In this document: piece by piece, positions 17,072 to 25,995 of the stretch | Position numbering within the stretch: the first letter of the stretch is position 1 | Layout: the number at the start of each line of letters is the position of its first letter | Assembly: GCF_000317245.1 (NCBI RefSeq) | Contig: NZ_AJLJ01000496.1 | Location: forward strand, 86,118-150,117 | Origin: Fischerella muscicola SAG 1427-1 = PCC 73103 | GTDB lineage: Bacteria; Cyanobacteriota; Cyanobacteriia; Cyanobacteriales; Nostocaceae | DNA length: 64,000 bases | Direction: 5' to 3' | The notes under the pieces: generated by a model | What the model was told of the DNA's origin: nothing | The model's database searches: none | What the model saw: the letters and a program-made list of their open reading frames with translations, nothing else | Program-made: the position numbers and the translations under genes

Positions 17072-18493
17072 TTATTTGACGGGCAAAATTACAGTAAATA
17101 TACTTCCTTCACCTAAGCGCGATCGCACTGACACTTTCCCACCCATACCTTCTACTATTGTCTTTACGATTGATAATCCCAAACCTGTACCACCAGTAGC
17201 TTGATTTCGAGATTCATCTACGCGATAAAACCTCTCAAAAATTCGAGATTGATGTTGTAAAGGAATGCCATAACCTTGATCACACACTTGGATAATTACC
17301 TCTTGTTCTTGTTGATTTGCATTCAAGGATATGGGTGTATTCGGCTCAGAATATTTAACAGCATTATCAATTAAATTGAGCAAAACTTGTTTGAGGCGAT
17401 TATAGTCTGCTTTCACTTCCAATGCTTCAGAATTGACCAAATATTTTATTTCTCTACCACTATAATTTTCTGACATTTCTACGAGTTCTATTAGCAATTC
17501 ATTTAACAAAAAAGACTCAACATGAAAATGTAAATGGCCGCTATCTGCTCGTGCTAAATCTAGTAAATCTTCTAATAGATGAATTGTCCGTTCTGCTTCG
17601 GAAGCGGCAGTTTCTAATGCTTCTTGTTGAACTTCTGTTAAATTATCTTGTCGTCGTAAAACACTTTGTAAGTAACCATATACTATTGTTAAAGGTGTAC
17701 GTAACTCATGAGAAACATTACTCACAAATTGTCGCTCTTGTTCCCAAGATTGAGACAGACGTGATAACATCATGTTGAAAGTTTGAGCTAATTCTCTCAC
17801 TTCACTTGGTGCATGATCTACAGATAATTGTGCTTTTGATAAATCTACAACAGAAATCACTGCTGTCATTTGACTCAAATCACACAAGGGTTGTAAAGAA
17901 CGCCGCACGTAAAATGCGCTCACCACAGATATGACTACAACGATCAAAAAACTTGCGATCGCCAAACTGTGTGCCATTGCCAAAAACATTGTTTGATCGC
18001 GAGTAATATCTTGCACCACAAATAACTTTCCCAGTACTTTTCCGCGTACACGTAAAGCTTCACTACATAACACAAAGTAACGTTGGTTAATTTGATGAAC
18101 TTGTGGTGTGATTGGCATTTCAGCTATAGACATTAACTCAGATAATCTAGCACTAGATAAATTATCTGAAGTTCTAGATTGTGCTAAAAATTTTTCTTCA
18201 GGACTTTTAACCCATAAAAATATATTCTTAGTTGTCAAATTGTTAATAGCTTTTTGTAAACCCACTTCTGGTGGCATCATTTCACTATACAATTCCACAT
18301 CATGTGGAAAACGTACAGTCAGATTTTCTATATTTTGCTTATGACTATTAATTAAAAGTTGCTGCATTTTCCAGGTTGTCCAAACAGTAATACTACTAAT
18401 ACCTAAAGCAGCAAGTACAGCAATGCCAATTGTAAGGCGTAACCTTAATGAAAAAGTATCAATTTTTCTAGCAATCGCATTGATTATATTCAC
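17072..18493 (-). CDS. Membrane sensor histidine kinase
   Basis: The 473-residue protein has two transmembrane helices (about residues 20-42 and 178-200) flanking a periplasmic sensor of about 135 residues. A HAMP linker, an HisKA domain with FVSNVSHELRTPL (phospho-accepting His) and an HATPase domain with NLIDNAVKYS (N box), DQGYGIP (G1) and GGTGLGLSIVK (G2) follow. It is an orthodox EnvZ/OmpR-type kinase. No response regulator is adjacent, so its partner is encoded elsewhere. The ligand is unknown. Confidence 0.92.
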   Translation of the reverse strand: MNIINAIARKIDTFSLRLRLTIGIAVLAALGISSITVWTTWKMQQLLINSHKQNIENLTVRFPHDVELYSEMMPPEVGLQKAINNLTTKNIFLWVKSPEEKFLAQSRTSDNLSSARLSELMSIAEMPITPQVHQINQRYFVLCSEALRVRGKVLGKLFVVQDITRDQTMFLAMAHSLAIASFLIVVVISVVSAFYVRRSLQPLCDLSQMTAVISVVDLSKAQLSVDHAPSEVRELAQTFNMMLSRLSQSWEQERQFVSNVSHELRTPLTIVYGYLQSVLRRQDNLTEVQQEALETAASEAERTIHLLEDLLDLARADSGHLHFHVESFLLNELLIELVEMSENYSGREIKYLVNSEALEVKADYNRLKQVLLNLIDNAVKYSEPNTPISLNANQQEQEVIIQVCDQGYGIPLQHQSRIFERFYRVDESRNQATGGTGLGLSIVKTIVEGMGGKVSVRSRLGEGSIFTVILPVK

Positions 18494-18603
18494 TATTATC
18501 TAAGGTCTTTTATGGGAAAAAGTTAAAGGGAAAAGGGAAAAAGGAAATTGCCTTCTTTTCCCCCTTTCCCATTTCCCGACTTATTTCATGAATTCTAATA
18601 AAT

Positions 18604-19053
18604 TCAAATACCTAAAGGCGCATACCCAAAAGTTGCATTGAACTGACGACACCAAATTGCTACAGATTTATAATCTACTAACTTGACATTATTAGGAAGG
18701 GTATAGCGTTGATTACCGCTTGTTTTTTGTAAAGCAGCAATTTTTAGATAATCTTTTTCTTGAATTCCAGATATCGGTACTGTTTCGTTTCGGTACAAAA
18801 TTACAAATAAGTCAGGGCCTTTGCTGGTTTTAAAACTTTCATCTAATTCTAGATAACGTTTACCATTCTCTGTGACAACTTTAACGTTTCCTTGAGTAGG
18901 ATGTTCACCAGCAACAAAGTTTCCTGGTTGGGATACCTCAGCGCTAGCTACAGGCTGGGTTTCATTAACTGGTTGCTTAGAGTCTACATTCTTTGTACAA
19001 CTAACAGTCAAGAGAGTAAAAATACTTAGAATTGCGAAGATTTTGACTTTCAT
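18604..19053 (-). CDS. DM13-domain lipoprotein
   Basis: From the ATG at 19053 (an upstream in-frame start at 19089 is possible) the protein begins MKVKIFAILSIFTLLTVSCT, a lipoprotein signal with the lipobox ending at Cys. A short linker leads into a DM13 domain of about 100 residues: GEHPTQGNVKVV, YLELDESFKTSKGPDLFVIL, and DYKSVAIWCRQFNATFGYAPL. DM13 domains are proposed to act in redox or electron-transfer reactions at the cell surface, using the conserved Cys. It lies downstream of, or convergent with, no obvious partner. Confidence 0.82.
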   Translation of the reverse strand: MKVKIFAILSIFTLLTVSCTKNVDSKQPVNETQPVASAEVSQPGNFVAGEHPTQGNVKVVTENGKRYLELDESFKTSKGPDLFVILYRNETVPISGIQEKDYLKIAALQKTSGNQRYTLPNNVKLVDYKSVAIWCRQFNATFGYAPLGI

Positions 19054-19089
19054 GATTATAGTACCCTCTAAGTTTATTAATAATTCCAA

Positions 19090-19329
19090 TCTAATGCCTG
19101 GGATTACGGAAAAAATTAATTTAAGCTGAGAGTTTGTTAAAAATATTGATAATGATTTTTTCAGTTTATTTTAATTTGATTTTTTCTTAAATTTATTTAA
19201 GATATTTCATATGTTAATATAAATTAAAATTTCTGAAATTATTTCTAAGAGACAATATCCCTTAATTATCCAATAATTTTGGGATCTAGGTTTTGCGAAT
19301 TTCATAAATTATATACATACATATAATCT
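19090..19329. other. AT-rich intergenic stretch
   Basis: Divergent promoter region between the DM13 lipoprotein and the Nudix gene. It is strongly AT-rich and holds no gene or clear hairpin. Confidence 0.4.
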
Positions 19330-19878
19330 ATGCAAGAATTAAAAAAATGGAATTTATTACAATCCAAATTGGTATTAAACCACCCTTGGTGTCAAGTTAG
19401 GCAAGATGAGATTCTCTTACCAAGTGGCAAAATTATAGATGATTATTTTGTCCATATTAAACCAGAAGTAGCAATCATTTTAGCTATCACTACTAACCAA
19501 GAAATTGTCTTTGTCCGTCAATATAGACACGCAGTAGAAGATTTTTTTATAGAATTACCAGCAGGTAGTTTTGATCCCAATCAAGAAAGTGCTGAAGTAG
19601 CAGCTAAAAGAGAGCTACAAGAAGAAACTGGTTATACAGCAAAAGAAATAAAAAAAGTAGTCACTTTATATGATCGACCTAGTAAAGATACCAATCAATT
19701 ACATTTATTTTTAGCAGAAGATGTCACTAAAACAAGTGAACAAGAATTGGATATCACAGAAGAAATAGAAGTTATTTTAATACCTGTTGAATCGGTTTTA
19801 GAAAAAATACTTCAAGGAGAAATTTGTGTAGCAGGTAGTGTTGCGGCTCTCTTTTTAGGGTTAAATTTGAGTAGATAG
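19330..19878 (+). CDS. Nudix hydrolase (ADP-ribose pyrophosphatase-like)
   Basis: The 182-residue protein contains a complete Nudix box: G at residue 75 (AGSFDPNQES) followed by AAKRELQEETGY, which fits GX5EX7REUXEEXGU. The upstream FVRQYRHAVEDFFIELPAG segment is typical of ADP-ribose/ADP-sugar pyrophosphatases. It would cleave ADP-ribose or a similar nucleoside diphosphate to AMP plus sugar phosphate. Start is ATG; no operon partner. Confidence 0.9.
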   Translation: MQELKKWNLLQSKLVLNHPWCQVRQDEILLPSGKIIDDYFVHIKPEVAIILAITTNQEIVFVRQYRHAVEDFFIELPAGSFDPNQESAEVAAKRELQEETGYTAKEIKKVVTLYDRPSKDTNQLHLFLAEDVTKTSEQELDITEEIEVILIPVESVLEKILQGEICVAGSVAALFLGLNLSR

Positions 19879-19990
19879 AGAACGGCGATCGCATATCACA
19901 TTTGTTCTTCTCTACCTCAAAAAACCAGTTATCAGTTATCAATGATCAAATTCTATTACTTACTGTAAACTCATTCCTAACTACTAGTAC

Positions 19991-20010
19991 GGGCGCAAGA
20001 TTTTGCGCCC
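19991..20010. repeat. Inverted repeat, bidirectional hairpin
   Basis: GGGCGCAA pairs with TTGCGCCC around GATT. It lies between convergent genes (nudix plus, membrane protein minus). The sequence matches a GC-rich hairpin scattered between genes in Nostocales and may stop transcription in either direction. Confidence 0.55.
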
Positions 20011-20064
20011 ATACTCACAACTTAAACCAATATTATATTTGTTCACATCAATTTACATATCTAT

Positions 20065-20280
20065 CTAAAATTTGGGTTGAGGAATATATAATTGCATCAG
20101 TCCCAGCAACAACAATACAAAGCCAATTTGGACTAGTGAAGGAGCCAATATTAGCCCCATCGTGAAAAGCATTCCTCCACTAAACACAATTGCAATGCGA
20201 TAGACTTCCTCGCGTATTCTTACTCCCAGAACAATAGCACTTAAACCAATCATTAATAAGAATATATAGCTTGCCAGCAT
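20065..20280 (-). CDS. Small two-to-three-helix membrane protein, unknown function
   Basis: The 71-residue product is almost entirely hydrophobic, with helices at about residues 3-20, 30-45 and 48-65 and a short basic loop (RIREEVYR). I do not recognise a family. It starts with ATG and has a plausible ribosome-binding sequence (GGAG, read on the minus strand). It lies directly downstream of an ATATCGA-N6-TCGATAT palindrome that is repeated in front of the neighbouring arsR-type gene, so it is probably controlled by that regulator. Confidence 0.6.
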   Translation of the reverse strand: MLASYIFLLMIGLSAIVLGVRIREEVYRIAIVFSGGMLFTMGLILAPSLVQIGFVLLLLGLMQLYIPQPKF

Positions 20281-20350
20281 ATTTATCTCCTTTTATAGAG
20301 CGTTGGCGATCCATCGCACTTACACAATAGCAGTATTTTGAATCTTAGAG

Positions 20351-20370
20351 ATATCGAACAATCTCGATAT
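20351..20370. promoter_or_regulatory. Putative ArsR-type operator, copy 1
   Basis: A 20-base palindrome, ATATCGA-N6-TCGATAT, lies 71 bases upstream of the small membrane protein gene and just past the 3-prime end of the regulator gene. The second copy has the same two half-sites and spacing. Confidence 0.65.
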
Positions 20371-20411
20371 AATAAAATAAAAACAAATTACGGCTAAGTA
20401 TAGCTTTTTAT

Positions 20412-20717
20412 TTATATATCAGTTGCAACATGACTCACAAACACAGAAAAAGCTTCTTCATTGCGACGATAGTAAGTACACTGTCCTACTCTGGTTGAGA
20501 CAACTAATCCCGTATCTTCTAGCATGGACAAGTAATGGGAAATTGTAGACTGAGCCAAACCAGTTTTCTTCTGGATACTACCTACACAGACTCCAACAGT
20601 GCGAGGATCTACGTCTTGACAAGGAAAATTTATCTCCGGTTCCTTTAACCAGTGCAGAATCTGTAACCTAGTCTCATTAGCCAGGACTTTAAAAATATCA
20701 GTATCTTTGCTATCCAT
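20412..20717 (-). CDS. ArsR/SmtB-family transcriptional repressor
   Basis: The 101-residue protein is a winged helix: LANETRLQILHWLKE (helix 1), IQKKTGLAQSTISHYLSMLE (recognition helix) and DTGLVVSTRVGQCTYYRR (wing). Cysteines at PCQD and VGVCVG in the first third could bind a metal or sense thiol oxidation, but the classic ELCVC metal motif is absent. It is probably autoregulated, since a palindrome sits 10 bases before its start codon. The thioredoxin gene upstream is on the same strand and might share a redox link. Confidence 0.88.
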   Translation of the reverse strand: MDSKDTDIFKVLANETRLQILHWLKEPEINFPCQDVDPRTVGVCVGSIQKKTGLAQSTISHYLSMLEDTGLVVSTRVGQCTYYRRNEEAFSVFVSHVATDI

Positions 20718-20726
20718 AGTTCAATT

Positions 20727-20746
20727 ATATCGAGTTTTTTCGATAT
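20727..20746. promoter_or_regulatory. Putative ArsR-type operator, copy 2 (autoregulation)
   Basis: ATATCGA-N6-TCGATAT at 10-29 bases before the regulator's start codon. Its position overlaps the expected promoter or translation start region, as expected for autorepression. Confidence 0.7.
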
Positions 20747-20820
20747 ATCAATTTCATTTGATAGTTATTAAGTCAATAGTTAATGTTAAACTACCTGGAC
20801 TCTTGACAATTGAACAATTT

Positions 20821-21411
20821 CTAATTCACTACTTGACTACCATGACTGCGAGGGTCATCTTGACTACCCGATGATGGTACTGATTTAACAACTTTGGAAA
20901 CTTGTCCACTAGCTTGAGCATACGGCAGGGATGAACCAACCACCAAGGCTTCTAAATTACTGGCCATAATAGTGCGAGGTTGATCGCCGATTGCTTGTGC
21001 AACGGGTTCTCCATTTTCACTTAAATACACAAAGTGGGGAATACCATCAACGCGATACTTTAACATTTCTGGTAGCCACTTGCTATTATCTACATTCAGC
21101 ATCACAAAATTAACTTTTTCTGTATACTGCTTTTCCAATGTGGCGATCGCTGGCGCCATTTTCTGGCATACAGTACACCAGTCAGCATAAAATTCCACTA
21201 GTGATGGCTTGCCGTTTGTCAAAGCTACTTCTAAAGGAGTAGATTCTTCACCTAATTGAGTCAGAGAAACTGTGTTAGTCTGAGATTTCAACCCCAAAAC
21301 TAGGGTGACGCTAAGAGCGATCGCCACTATTGCGACAAGAAAGTTTCTGATCCGTGTCCCGGTGTTTAATTCTGACTTAGCTGGAGATTTACCAGAAGTA
21401 TTTATACTCAT
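20821..21411 (-). CDS. txlA: Membrane-anchored thioredoxin-like protein TxlA (HCF164 type)
   Basis: The 196-residue protein has a single N-terminal transmembrane anchor (about residues 23-43: FLVAIVAIALSVTLVLGL) and a thioredoxin domain with the active site WCTVC (FYADWCTVCQKMAP, about residues 78-82) and the cis-Pro loop GIPHF. This matches cyanobacterial TxlA/HCF164, a thylakoid protein that passes reducing power to the lumen for cytochrome b6f assembly. A Ser/Gln-rich tail follows the domain. It is transcribed toward the arsR gene. Confidence 0.85.
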   Translation of the reverse strand: MSINTSGKSPAKSELNTGTRIRNFLVAIVAIALSVTLVLGLKSQTNTVSLTQLGEESTPLEVALTNGKPSLVEFYADWCTVCQKMAPAIATLEKQYTEKVNFVMLNVDNSKWLPEMLKYRVDGIPHFVYLSENGEPVAQAIGDQPRTIMASNLEALVVGSSLPYAQASGQVSKVVKSVPSSGSQDDPRSHGSQVVN

Positions 21412-21531
21412 AACAAATTATTAAAACTTATTAAGTAGTGTTATTTTCAGTTTACCGCTTTATTTTAAAAGGCAAAGTCCAATTCGGAATTCAAAATTAT
21501 TCCCCAATCCTCAATCTCTATATCCATAACC

Positions 21532-21936
21532 GTGAAAAAACGAGTTACCCTCACCTTTCCTAAACGTGCCATCCAAATGCCAGTTACTTACCGACTAGCA
21601 AAAGAATTTAATGTGGCTGCGAATATTATCCGCGCTCAAGTAGCGCCAAATCAAATTGGCAAATTGGTAGTAGAACTTTCTGGAGATATAGATCAATTAG
21701 ATGCTGCGATAGAGTGGATGCGATCGCAAAACATCAATGTATCTCATACCTTGGGAGAAATAGTCATAGACGAAGAGGTGTGTGTTCATTGTGGGTTATG
21801 TACAGGAGTTTGTCCTACCGAAGCCTTAACTCTGAACCCGGAAACCAGCAAACTCACATTTACGCGATCGCGCTGCATCGTCTGTGAACAGTGTATACCC
21901 ACCTGTCCAGTACAAGCAATTTCCACAAATATTTAG
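21532..21936 (+). CDS. NIL-domain ferredoxin (two 4Fe-4S clusters)
   Basis: The 134-residue protein joins an N-terminal NIL (ACT-like) domain (about residues 1-75: VTLTFPKRAIQMPVTY onward) to a bacterial-type ferredoxin with two CxxCxxCxxxCP motifs (CVHCGLCTGVCP and CIVCEQCIPTCP). The combination is common in cyanobacteria and may bind a sulfur amino acid or related ligand while passing electrons. No partner enzyme lies in the neighbourhood. Start is GTG or ATG-equivalent at 21532, just after a short repeat-like spacer. Confidence 0.88.
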   Translation: MKKRVTLTFPKRAIQMPVTYRLAKEFNVAANIIRAQVAPNQIGKLVVELSGDIDQLDAAIEWMRSQNINVSHTLGEIVIDEEVCVHCGLCTGVCPTEALTLNPETSKLTFTRSRCIVCEQCIPTCPVQAISTNI

Positions 21937-21967
21937 TTAGTGGTCAATTGTCATTGGGTATTGGGTA

Positions 21968-23068
21968 CTATTCTCCTCCTTGTTTCTCCACGCTCCCCAC
22001 ACTCCCCATTCTCCCTTGTTCCAACCTAAACACATCTGCAATCACACCACTATCACCCACGAGTCTATTTTTGGCTGGAGAATCGTAAACTACCAGTAGC
22101 GAAGGTGTTCCGCTTATATCTTCAAACAAAGTTATTCCTTCTGCATGATCATCTTGCTTACCAAAGGGAATATCTTGTACATATTCAGGGTAGTGTAGGA
22201 TATCATCTGGCAAATTAACACCAGCTTGCAAACGATAAACTTGCACCGGGCCATCTAAATCCATCGTCGGCCCCGCTAGAATCAGTAAATCTTCGCCAGC
22301 TAAATGTAGATCTCTTATTCCCAAACCATTTAAAAATACAAAATGCTTCTTATAGCATTGATCTTCTTGTGCTATTGGCTTGAGAGTTAATTCCCCTGCT
22401 TGAGAAAGTTCTACCTGTATTTCCAAGATTACAGCCCAACCCCGTAATACTGGGCCGCGTAAACCCAGAAAAATTCGATTTTGATAAACTGCAATACCTT
22501 CTATATCAAAGCCATTATCTTTACCAGGAATTTTAGCAGTGACAAAAAAACCTAGATGAGGATCATTTTTCAAAACTTCCATCAAGACATTTTCAGACTC
22601 AGTTAATTGCAACTTAGCAGCAGTTAACTGTACTTTTGGATCTTTTGGATGGGGGCAAGATTTTTGTAATTCTCCTTTGACTAGGGGAATGCGTGCTAAA
22701 ATGTACCGATTCGGTTCCGATTCAATTTTCGCTAATCTCTGAATATTTTTAATATGTGATTTATCTGGTTTGGGTTTTTTGCGTTTCCAGCTATGGGAAC
22801 CAACAATCCAGAGATAATCGTCACTATACTCAATACCCTCAATATCAATTTCTTCGTCTTCTGGTGCAGGTAAATCAATAAACTCTGCTACACGAAACTG
22901 TTTATGCTCACCAAAATTATTAGCATCAATATAAGACAGACGTTCAATAGTTGAAGTCTCATCTGAACCAAGCCATAAATGCTTTTCAGGTGTTAGCATT
23001 ACAGCCGATACGTCTTCTCGGTGTTCTTTAAAGCTATCGGTAAATGTGAGTAAAACCTTATTTAACAA
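21968..23068 (-). CDS. DUF3616-domain protein
   Basis: The 366-residue protein shows the DUF3616 pattern with repeated blade-like segments: LWLGSDETSTIERL, DIEGIEYSDDYLWIVGSHS, FDIEGIAVYQNRIFLGLRGP and LLILAGPTMDLDGPV. It is likely a beta-propeller; the family's function is unknown, although sequence repeats of D-I-E-G suggest a phytase- or esterase-like propeller. It lies convergent with the ferredoxin. No signal peptide was seen. Confidence 0.8.
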   Translation of the reverse strand: MLNKVLLTFTDSFKEHREDVSAVMLTPEKHLWLGSDETSTIERLSYIDANNFGEHKQFRVAEFIDLPAPEDEEIDIEGIEYSDDYLWIVGSHSWKRKKPKPDKSHIKNIQRLAKIESEPNRYILARIPLVKGELQKSCPHPKDPKVQLTAAKLQLTESENVLMEVLKNDPHLGFFVTAKIPGKDNGFDIEGIAVYQNRIFLGLRGPVLRGWAVILEIQVELSQAGELTLKPIAQEDQCYKKHFVFLNGLGIRDLHLAGEDLLILAGPTMDLDGPVQVYRLQAGVNLPDDILHYPEYVQDIPFGKQDDHAEGITLFEDISGTPSLLVVYDSPAKNRLVGDSGVIADVFRLEQGRMGSVGSVEKQGGE

Positions 23069-23508
23069 AATAAATTTTTCCTGTGATTTGTTTACGTGTT
23101 GTCTATTTTATCACTGCCCAAATTAAAGTATAATATTATACTATTTTTCTTTTTGATTTTTATATAAGTATTAAATAATTCATTAGTTGCTTAATTAAAA
23201 TGCTTAAAAAAATCAGCAAAATGATAGATTGAGGCATCAGACAATATTTTCAAATAACGATCATTTTTGAAAAATTATTATATTTTGTCATAACAATATG
23301 ATATTTAATTACAAATAACCTACATGATTTTTTAACTAATGCTATGATTCAATAAGTACATGTAACATGGCGCTCCTAAATAAGTTGTGTATTTCCTTAT
23401 AGGTGGCATAGGTGGCAGATTTTGCCTAATGTGATTAGTTCCCTAAATAATTTTCACCAACCAAATAGGACTGCGATCAAAATAGCTAGAGAAGGTGTAT
23501 AAATTACT
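23069..23508. other. AT-rich intergenic stretch, divergent promoters
   Basis: About 440 bases between two divergent genes. It is extremely AT-rich in its middle. I see no gene, strong hairpin or recognisable operator. Confidence 0.4.
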
Positions 23509-24477
23509 ATGACGTTGGCTGCAAAACCGACAGTTGAAAATCTTGGACACTACGCTTACTCCGCAATCAAAAAACACTTTAAAAAAACTTTAAAATGGGA
23601 AACAGAAGTTAAAAAAGATAAAGATCCAGAAGCATTACATCAAATGCGAGTAGGAATGCGTCGCTTACGTACAGTTATTAGTAGGTTTGCGATCGCCATC
23701 AATCTCCCAAAGGTTGTAAGTGATAAAAATGTCGGTAAGATAGCACGTCGTCTTGGTAATCTTCGAGACTTAGATGTATTAAAAGAAACTCTAGAAAATC
23801 TTTCTGAACCACAATTACCTAAAAAAGAACGGCAATCTCTACAAACAGCTTTAGATGCTTTAGAGAAACAACGGGAAAATGCACTTGTAGATGTGCAAAC
23901 AATGTTGAAAGATGAACGTTATAAATCAATCAAACAAGCCTTAAAAAACTGGTTAGATGAACCAAATTATCAACCACTAGCATGTTTACCTATGCAGGAA
24001 GTTTTACCAGATTTACTTTTGCCAGAGGTGAGTAATTTCTTATTGCATCCAGGTTGGTTAGTCGGAACTCAAATTGAAGGATCTCAACTGGTAGTATTAC
24101 ACGATTGGGAAACCGAAAAAATAGAAAAAGAATTAGCAACAAACGGCAAGACTCTTCACAGTTTACGGAAACAAGCCAAGCGCATACGTTACCAAATGGA
24201 ATTATTTACCGACTTCTACGGCGAAACTTACACAGCTTATGTTGCTGAACTTAAAAGCATCCAAGATATTTTGGGTTCTATGCAGGATAGTGTAATCATG
24301 GCTGAGTGGCTAGAGAATATCTTTAAATCAGAAATTGATACTCAGATTCCCACAGTTGCTAGCATTTTAGCAGAAAATCGTTACCAAATGTGGCAGCAAT
24401 GGCAACCATTACAAGAACGGTATTTACAAGGGAAAACTAAACAGGATTTACATTTAACAGTACTTTATCCTGCTTAG
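23509..24477 (+). CDS. CHAD-domain protein (polyphosphate-binding family)
   Basis: The 322-residue protein carries the CHAD hallmark HQMRVGMRRLRTVISRF (about residues 45-61) and a second basic helix SLRKQAKRIRYQMELFTDFYG (about 220). CHAD domains are helical bundles that bind polyphosphate with conserved His/Arg/Lys residues and are associated with polyphosphate granules. No CYTH triphosphatase domain is fused or adjacent. Start is ATG. Confidence 0.88.
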   Translation: MTLAAKPTVENLGHYAYSAIKKHFKKTLKWETEVKKDKDPEALHQMRVGMRRLRTVISRFAIAINLPKVVSDKNVGKIARRLGNLRDLDVLKETLENLSEPQLPKKERQSLQTALDALEKQRENALVDVQTMLKDERYKSIKQALKNWLDEPNYQPLACLPMQEVLPDLLLPEVSNFLLHPGWLVGTQIEGSQLVVLHDWETEKIEKELATNGKTLHSLRKQAKRIRYQMELFTDFYGETYTAYVAELKSIQDILGSMQDSVIMAEWLENIFKSEIDTQIPTVASILAENRYQMWQQWQPLQERYLQGKTKQDLHLTVLYPA

Positions 24478-24530
24478 ATTAATTCATTTAGGACTTACGC
24501 AGGTGTAACACACAATTCTCATTTGTTGTT

Positions 24531-24558
24531 TGTAGTAAGGACTTTAGTCCTCACTACA
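24531..24558. repeat. Imperfect palindrome (interspersed repeat)
   Basis: TGTAGTAAGGACT faces AGTCCTCACTACA around TT, with 12 of 13 pairs. The same style of GGACT-TT-AGTCC palindrome is scattered in Nostocales genomes. It may also stop transcription after the CHAD gene. Confidence 0.55.
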
Positions 24559-24575
24559 GTCAGAAAAACAGATTT

Positions 24576-24703
24576 ATAAATCGCAAAATATAGATTTGCG
24601 GCTCGAAAATGTATTTTTGCGAGTTGCAAAAGTTAGTTTACGAGTCGCAAAAGTTAGTTTGCGAGTTGCAAAAGTTAGTTTGCGAGTCGCAGAAGTTGAT
24701 TTA
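24576..24703. repeat. 21-base tandem repeat (about four good copies plus decayed copies)
   Basis: Units of TTTGCGAGTTGCAAAAGTTAG repeat with an exact period of 21 bases; GAG(T/C)(T/C)GCAAAAGTTAG cores begin at 24621, 24642, 24663 and 24684, with less similar copies to the left. Because 21 is a multiple of three, both strands show seven-residue open-frame repeats. These are probably not proteins. Confidence 0.8.
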
Positions 24704-24861
24704 TGAAGCGATCGCTCTGACTGTTGAAATATTAGCTTTTGCCCACAAACAGAGAATACTGCTAGAGCATATCCGCGATGTACTGGGCAAAAACGTATTG
24801 TAGAATCACAATTAGAGTAATGTAGAGTAACAAAAATGTACTCTTTTAACAGAGTCTTAAA

Positions 24862-25425
24862 ATGGTACAAACTCCTGCTAAACCCCTGACACTAGAAGAG
24901 TTTCTACAGTTACCAGAGACAGAACCCCCTAGTGAGTACATTGATGGGCTGATCATCCAGAAACCAATGCCACAAGGAGAACACAGTGTCATTCAAACTG
25001 AATTAGCGCCTGCAATTAACTTAGTCGTCAAACCCAAACAAATTGCACGAGCTCTCACAGAACTGCGCTGTACTTTTGGTGGACGTTCAACTGTACCTGA
25101 TATTGCTGTGTTTCTGTGGGGGAGAATTCCACGCAAGGAAAATGGTGGAATCGCTAATGTTTTTTCAATTGCTCCAGATTGGACAATCGAAATTCTCTCA
25201 CCTGATCAGAGCCAAACTAAAGTTACCAAAAATATTCTGCACTGCCTCAAGCATGGGACTCAGATGGGATGGCTGATTGATCCAGATGAACAATCTGTGT
25301 TTGTTTATCTACCGGATCAAGCGACTACTGTCTATGATGAACCGGAGACACGATTGCCAGTGCCAGAATTTGCTAAAGATTTTAACCTCACAGTAGAAGG
25401 TCTGTTTAGTTGGTTGATGGAGTGA
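24862..25425 (+). CDS. Uma2-family (DUF820) protein
   Basis: The 187-residue protein begins VQTPAKPLTLEEFLQLPETEPP and shows STVPDIAVFL (Asp), PDWTIEILSPDQS (Glu) and GTQMGWLIDPDEQSVFVY. This is the full Uma2 core with both catalytic acidic positions. It is a different subgroup from the pair at 7.2-8.6 kb. Role unknown. Confidence 0.87.
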   Translation: MVQTPAKPLTLEEFLQLPETEPPSEYIDGLIIQKPMPQGEHSVIQTELAPAINLVVKPKQIARALTELRCTFGGRSTVPDIAVFLWGRIPRKENGGIANVFSIAPDWTIEILSPDQSQTKVTKNILHCLKHGTQMGWLIDPDEQSVFVYLPDQATTVYDEPETRLPVPEFAKDFNLTVEGLFSWLME

Positions 25426-25539
25426 ATTTAGGTCAAATCATAAAGCAAACAAAATATAGAAAAGAAGTTTTCCTTGTTGAAGTGAAATCAATAACGACTG
25501 AACTAAATGCCAGCGATCGCCAGTGAAGTTGTGCGGCGA

Positions 25540-25995
25540 TCAACTTTGAGTAATGTTTTGCCACAACTTGGCTGCTACAAACCTCGACAGGTGTCCCACA
25601 TTAGTTGTAGCAATGACAACATCTGGAATTGCTATAGTCATTGCTTGAGCCACCAGAATCATATCACCGTCAATAGTTTTGTCACTTGCTGTTGGCTGTC
25701 CTTGCTGACGAGCTTGCGCCCAAAGCTGCGCTGCTTGACGCATTGCATTCGTTGAAATCGGTAAATACTCAAGAAACTTAGCTAAATCATCTAGACGAGC
25801 AATACCCTTCGTCTTATTTGCTCGTAATAACTCACGTCGAACCTCATAGTCTGCAATCTCTGGAATAATAGCGCGGCTCCCTGATTTAATGTGAGCTTGA
25901 AGCCATTGAGCACAAGCAACACTCTCAGCAGAAAGCTTTGGATTGGTGACTAGACCAAGCGGCCCTGTATCCAACACGATGACTCGACTCACCAA
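25540..25995 (-). CDS. PIN-domain toxin-like RNase (VapC family)
   Basis: The 151-residue protein has the PIN acidic set: VIVLDTGPLGLVTNP (first Asp), EIADYEVRRELL (Glu), and a distal DGDMILVAQAM (Asp pair). PIN toxins cleave RNA, often tRNA or rRNA, when not neutralised. It overlaps the start of the neighbouring antitoxin gene by seven bases, the usual type II arrangement with the antitoxin first. Confidence 0.85.
   Translation of the reverse strand: MVSRVIVLDTGPLGLVTNPKLSAESVACAQWLQAHIKSGSRAIIPEIADYEVRRELLRANKTKGIARLDDLAKFLEYLPISTNAMRQAAQLWAQARQQGQPTASDKTIDGDMILVAQAMTIAIPDVVIATTNVGHLSRFVAAKLWQNITQS

Noticed and set aside
24574..24870. Open frames on both strands with seven-residue repeats
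   Set aside because: They follow from the 21-base tandem repeat; both strands stay open because 21 is a multiple of three.
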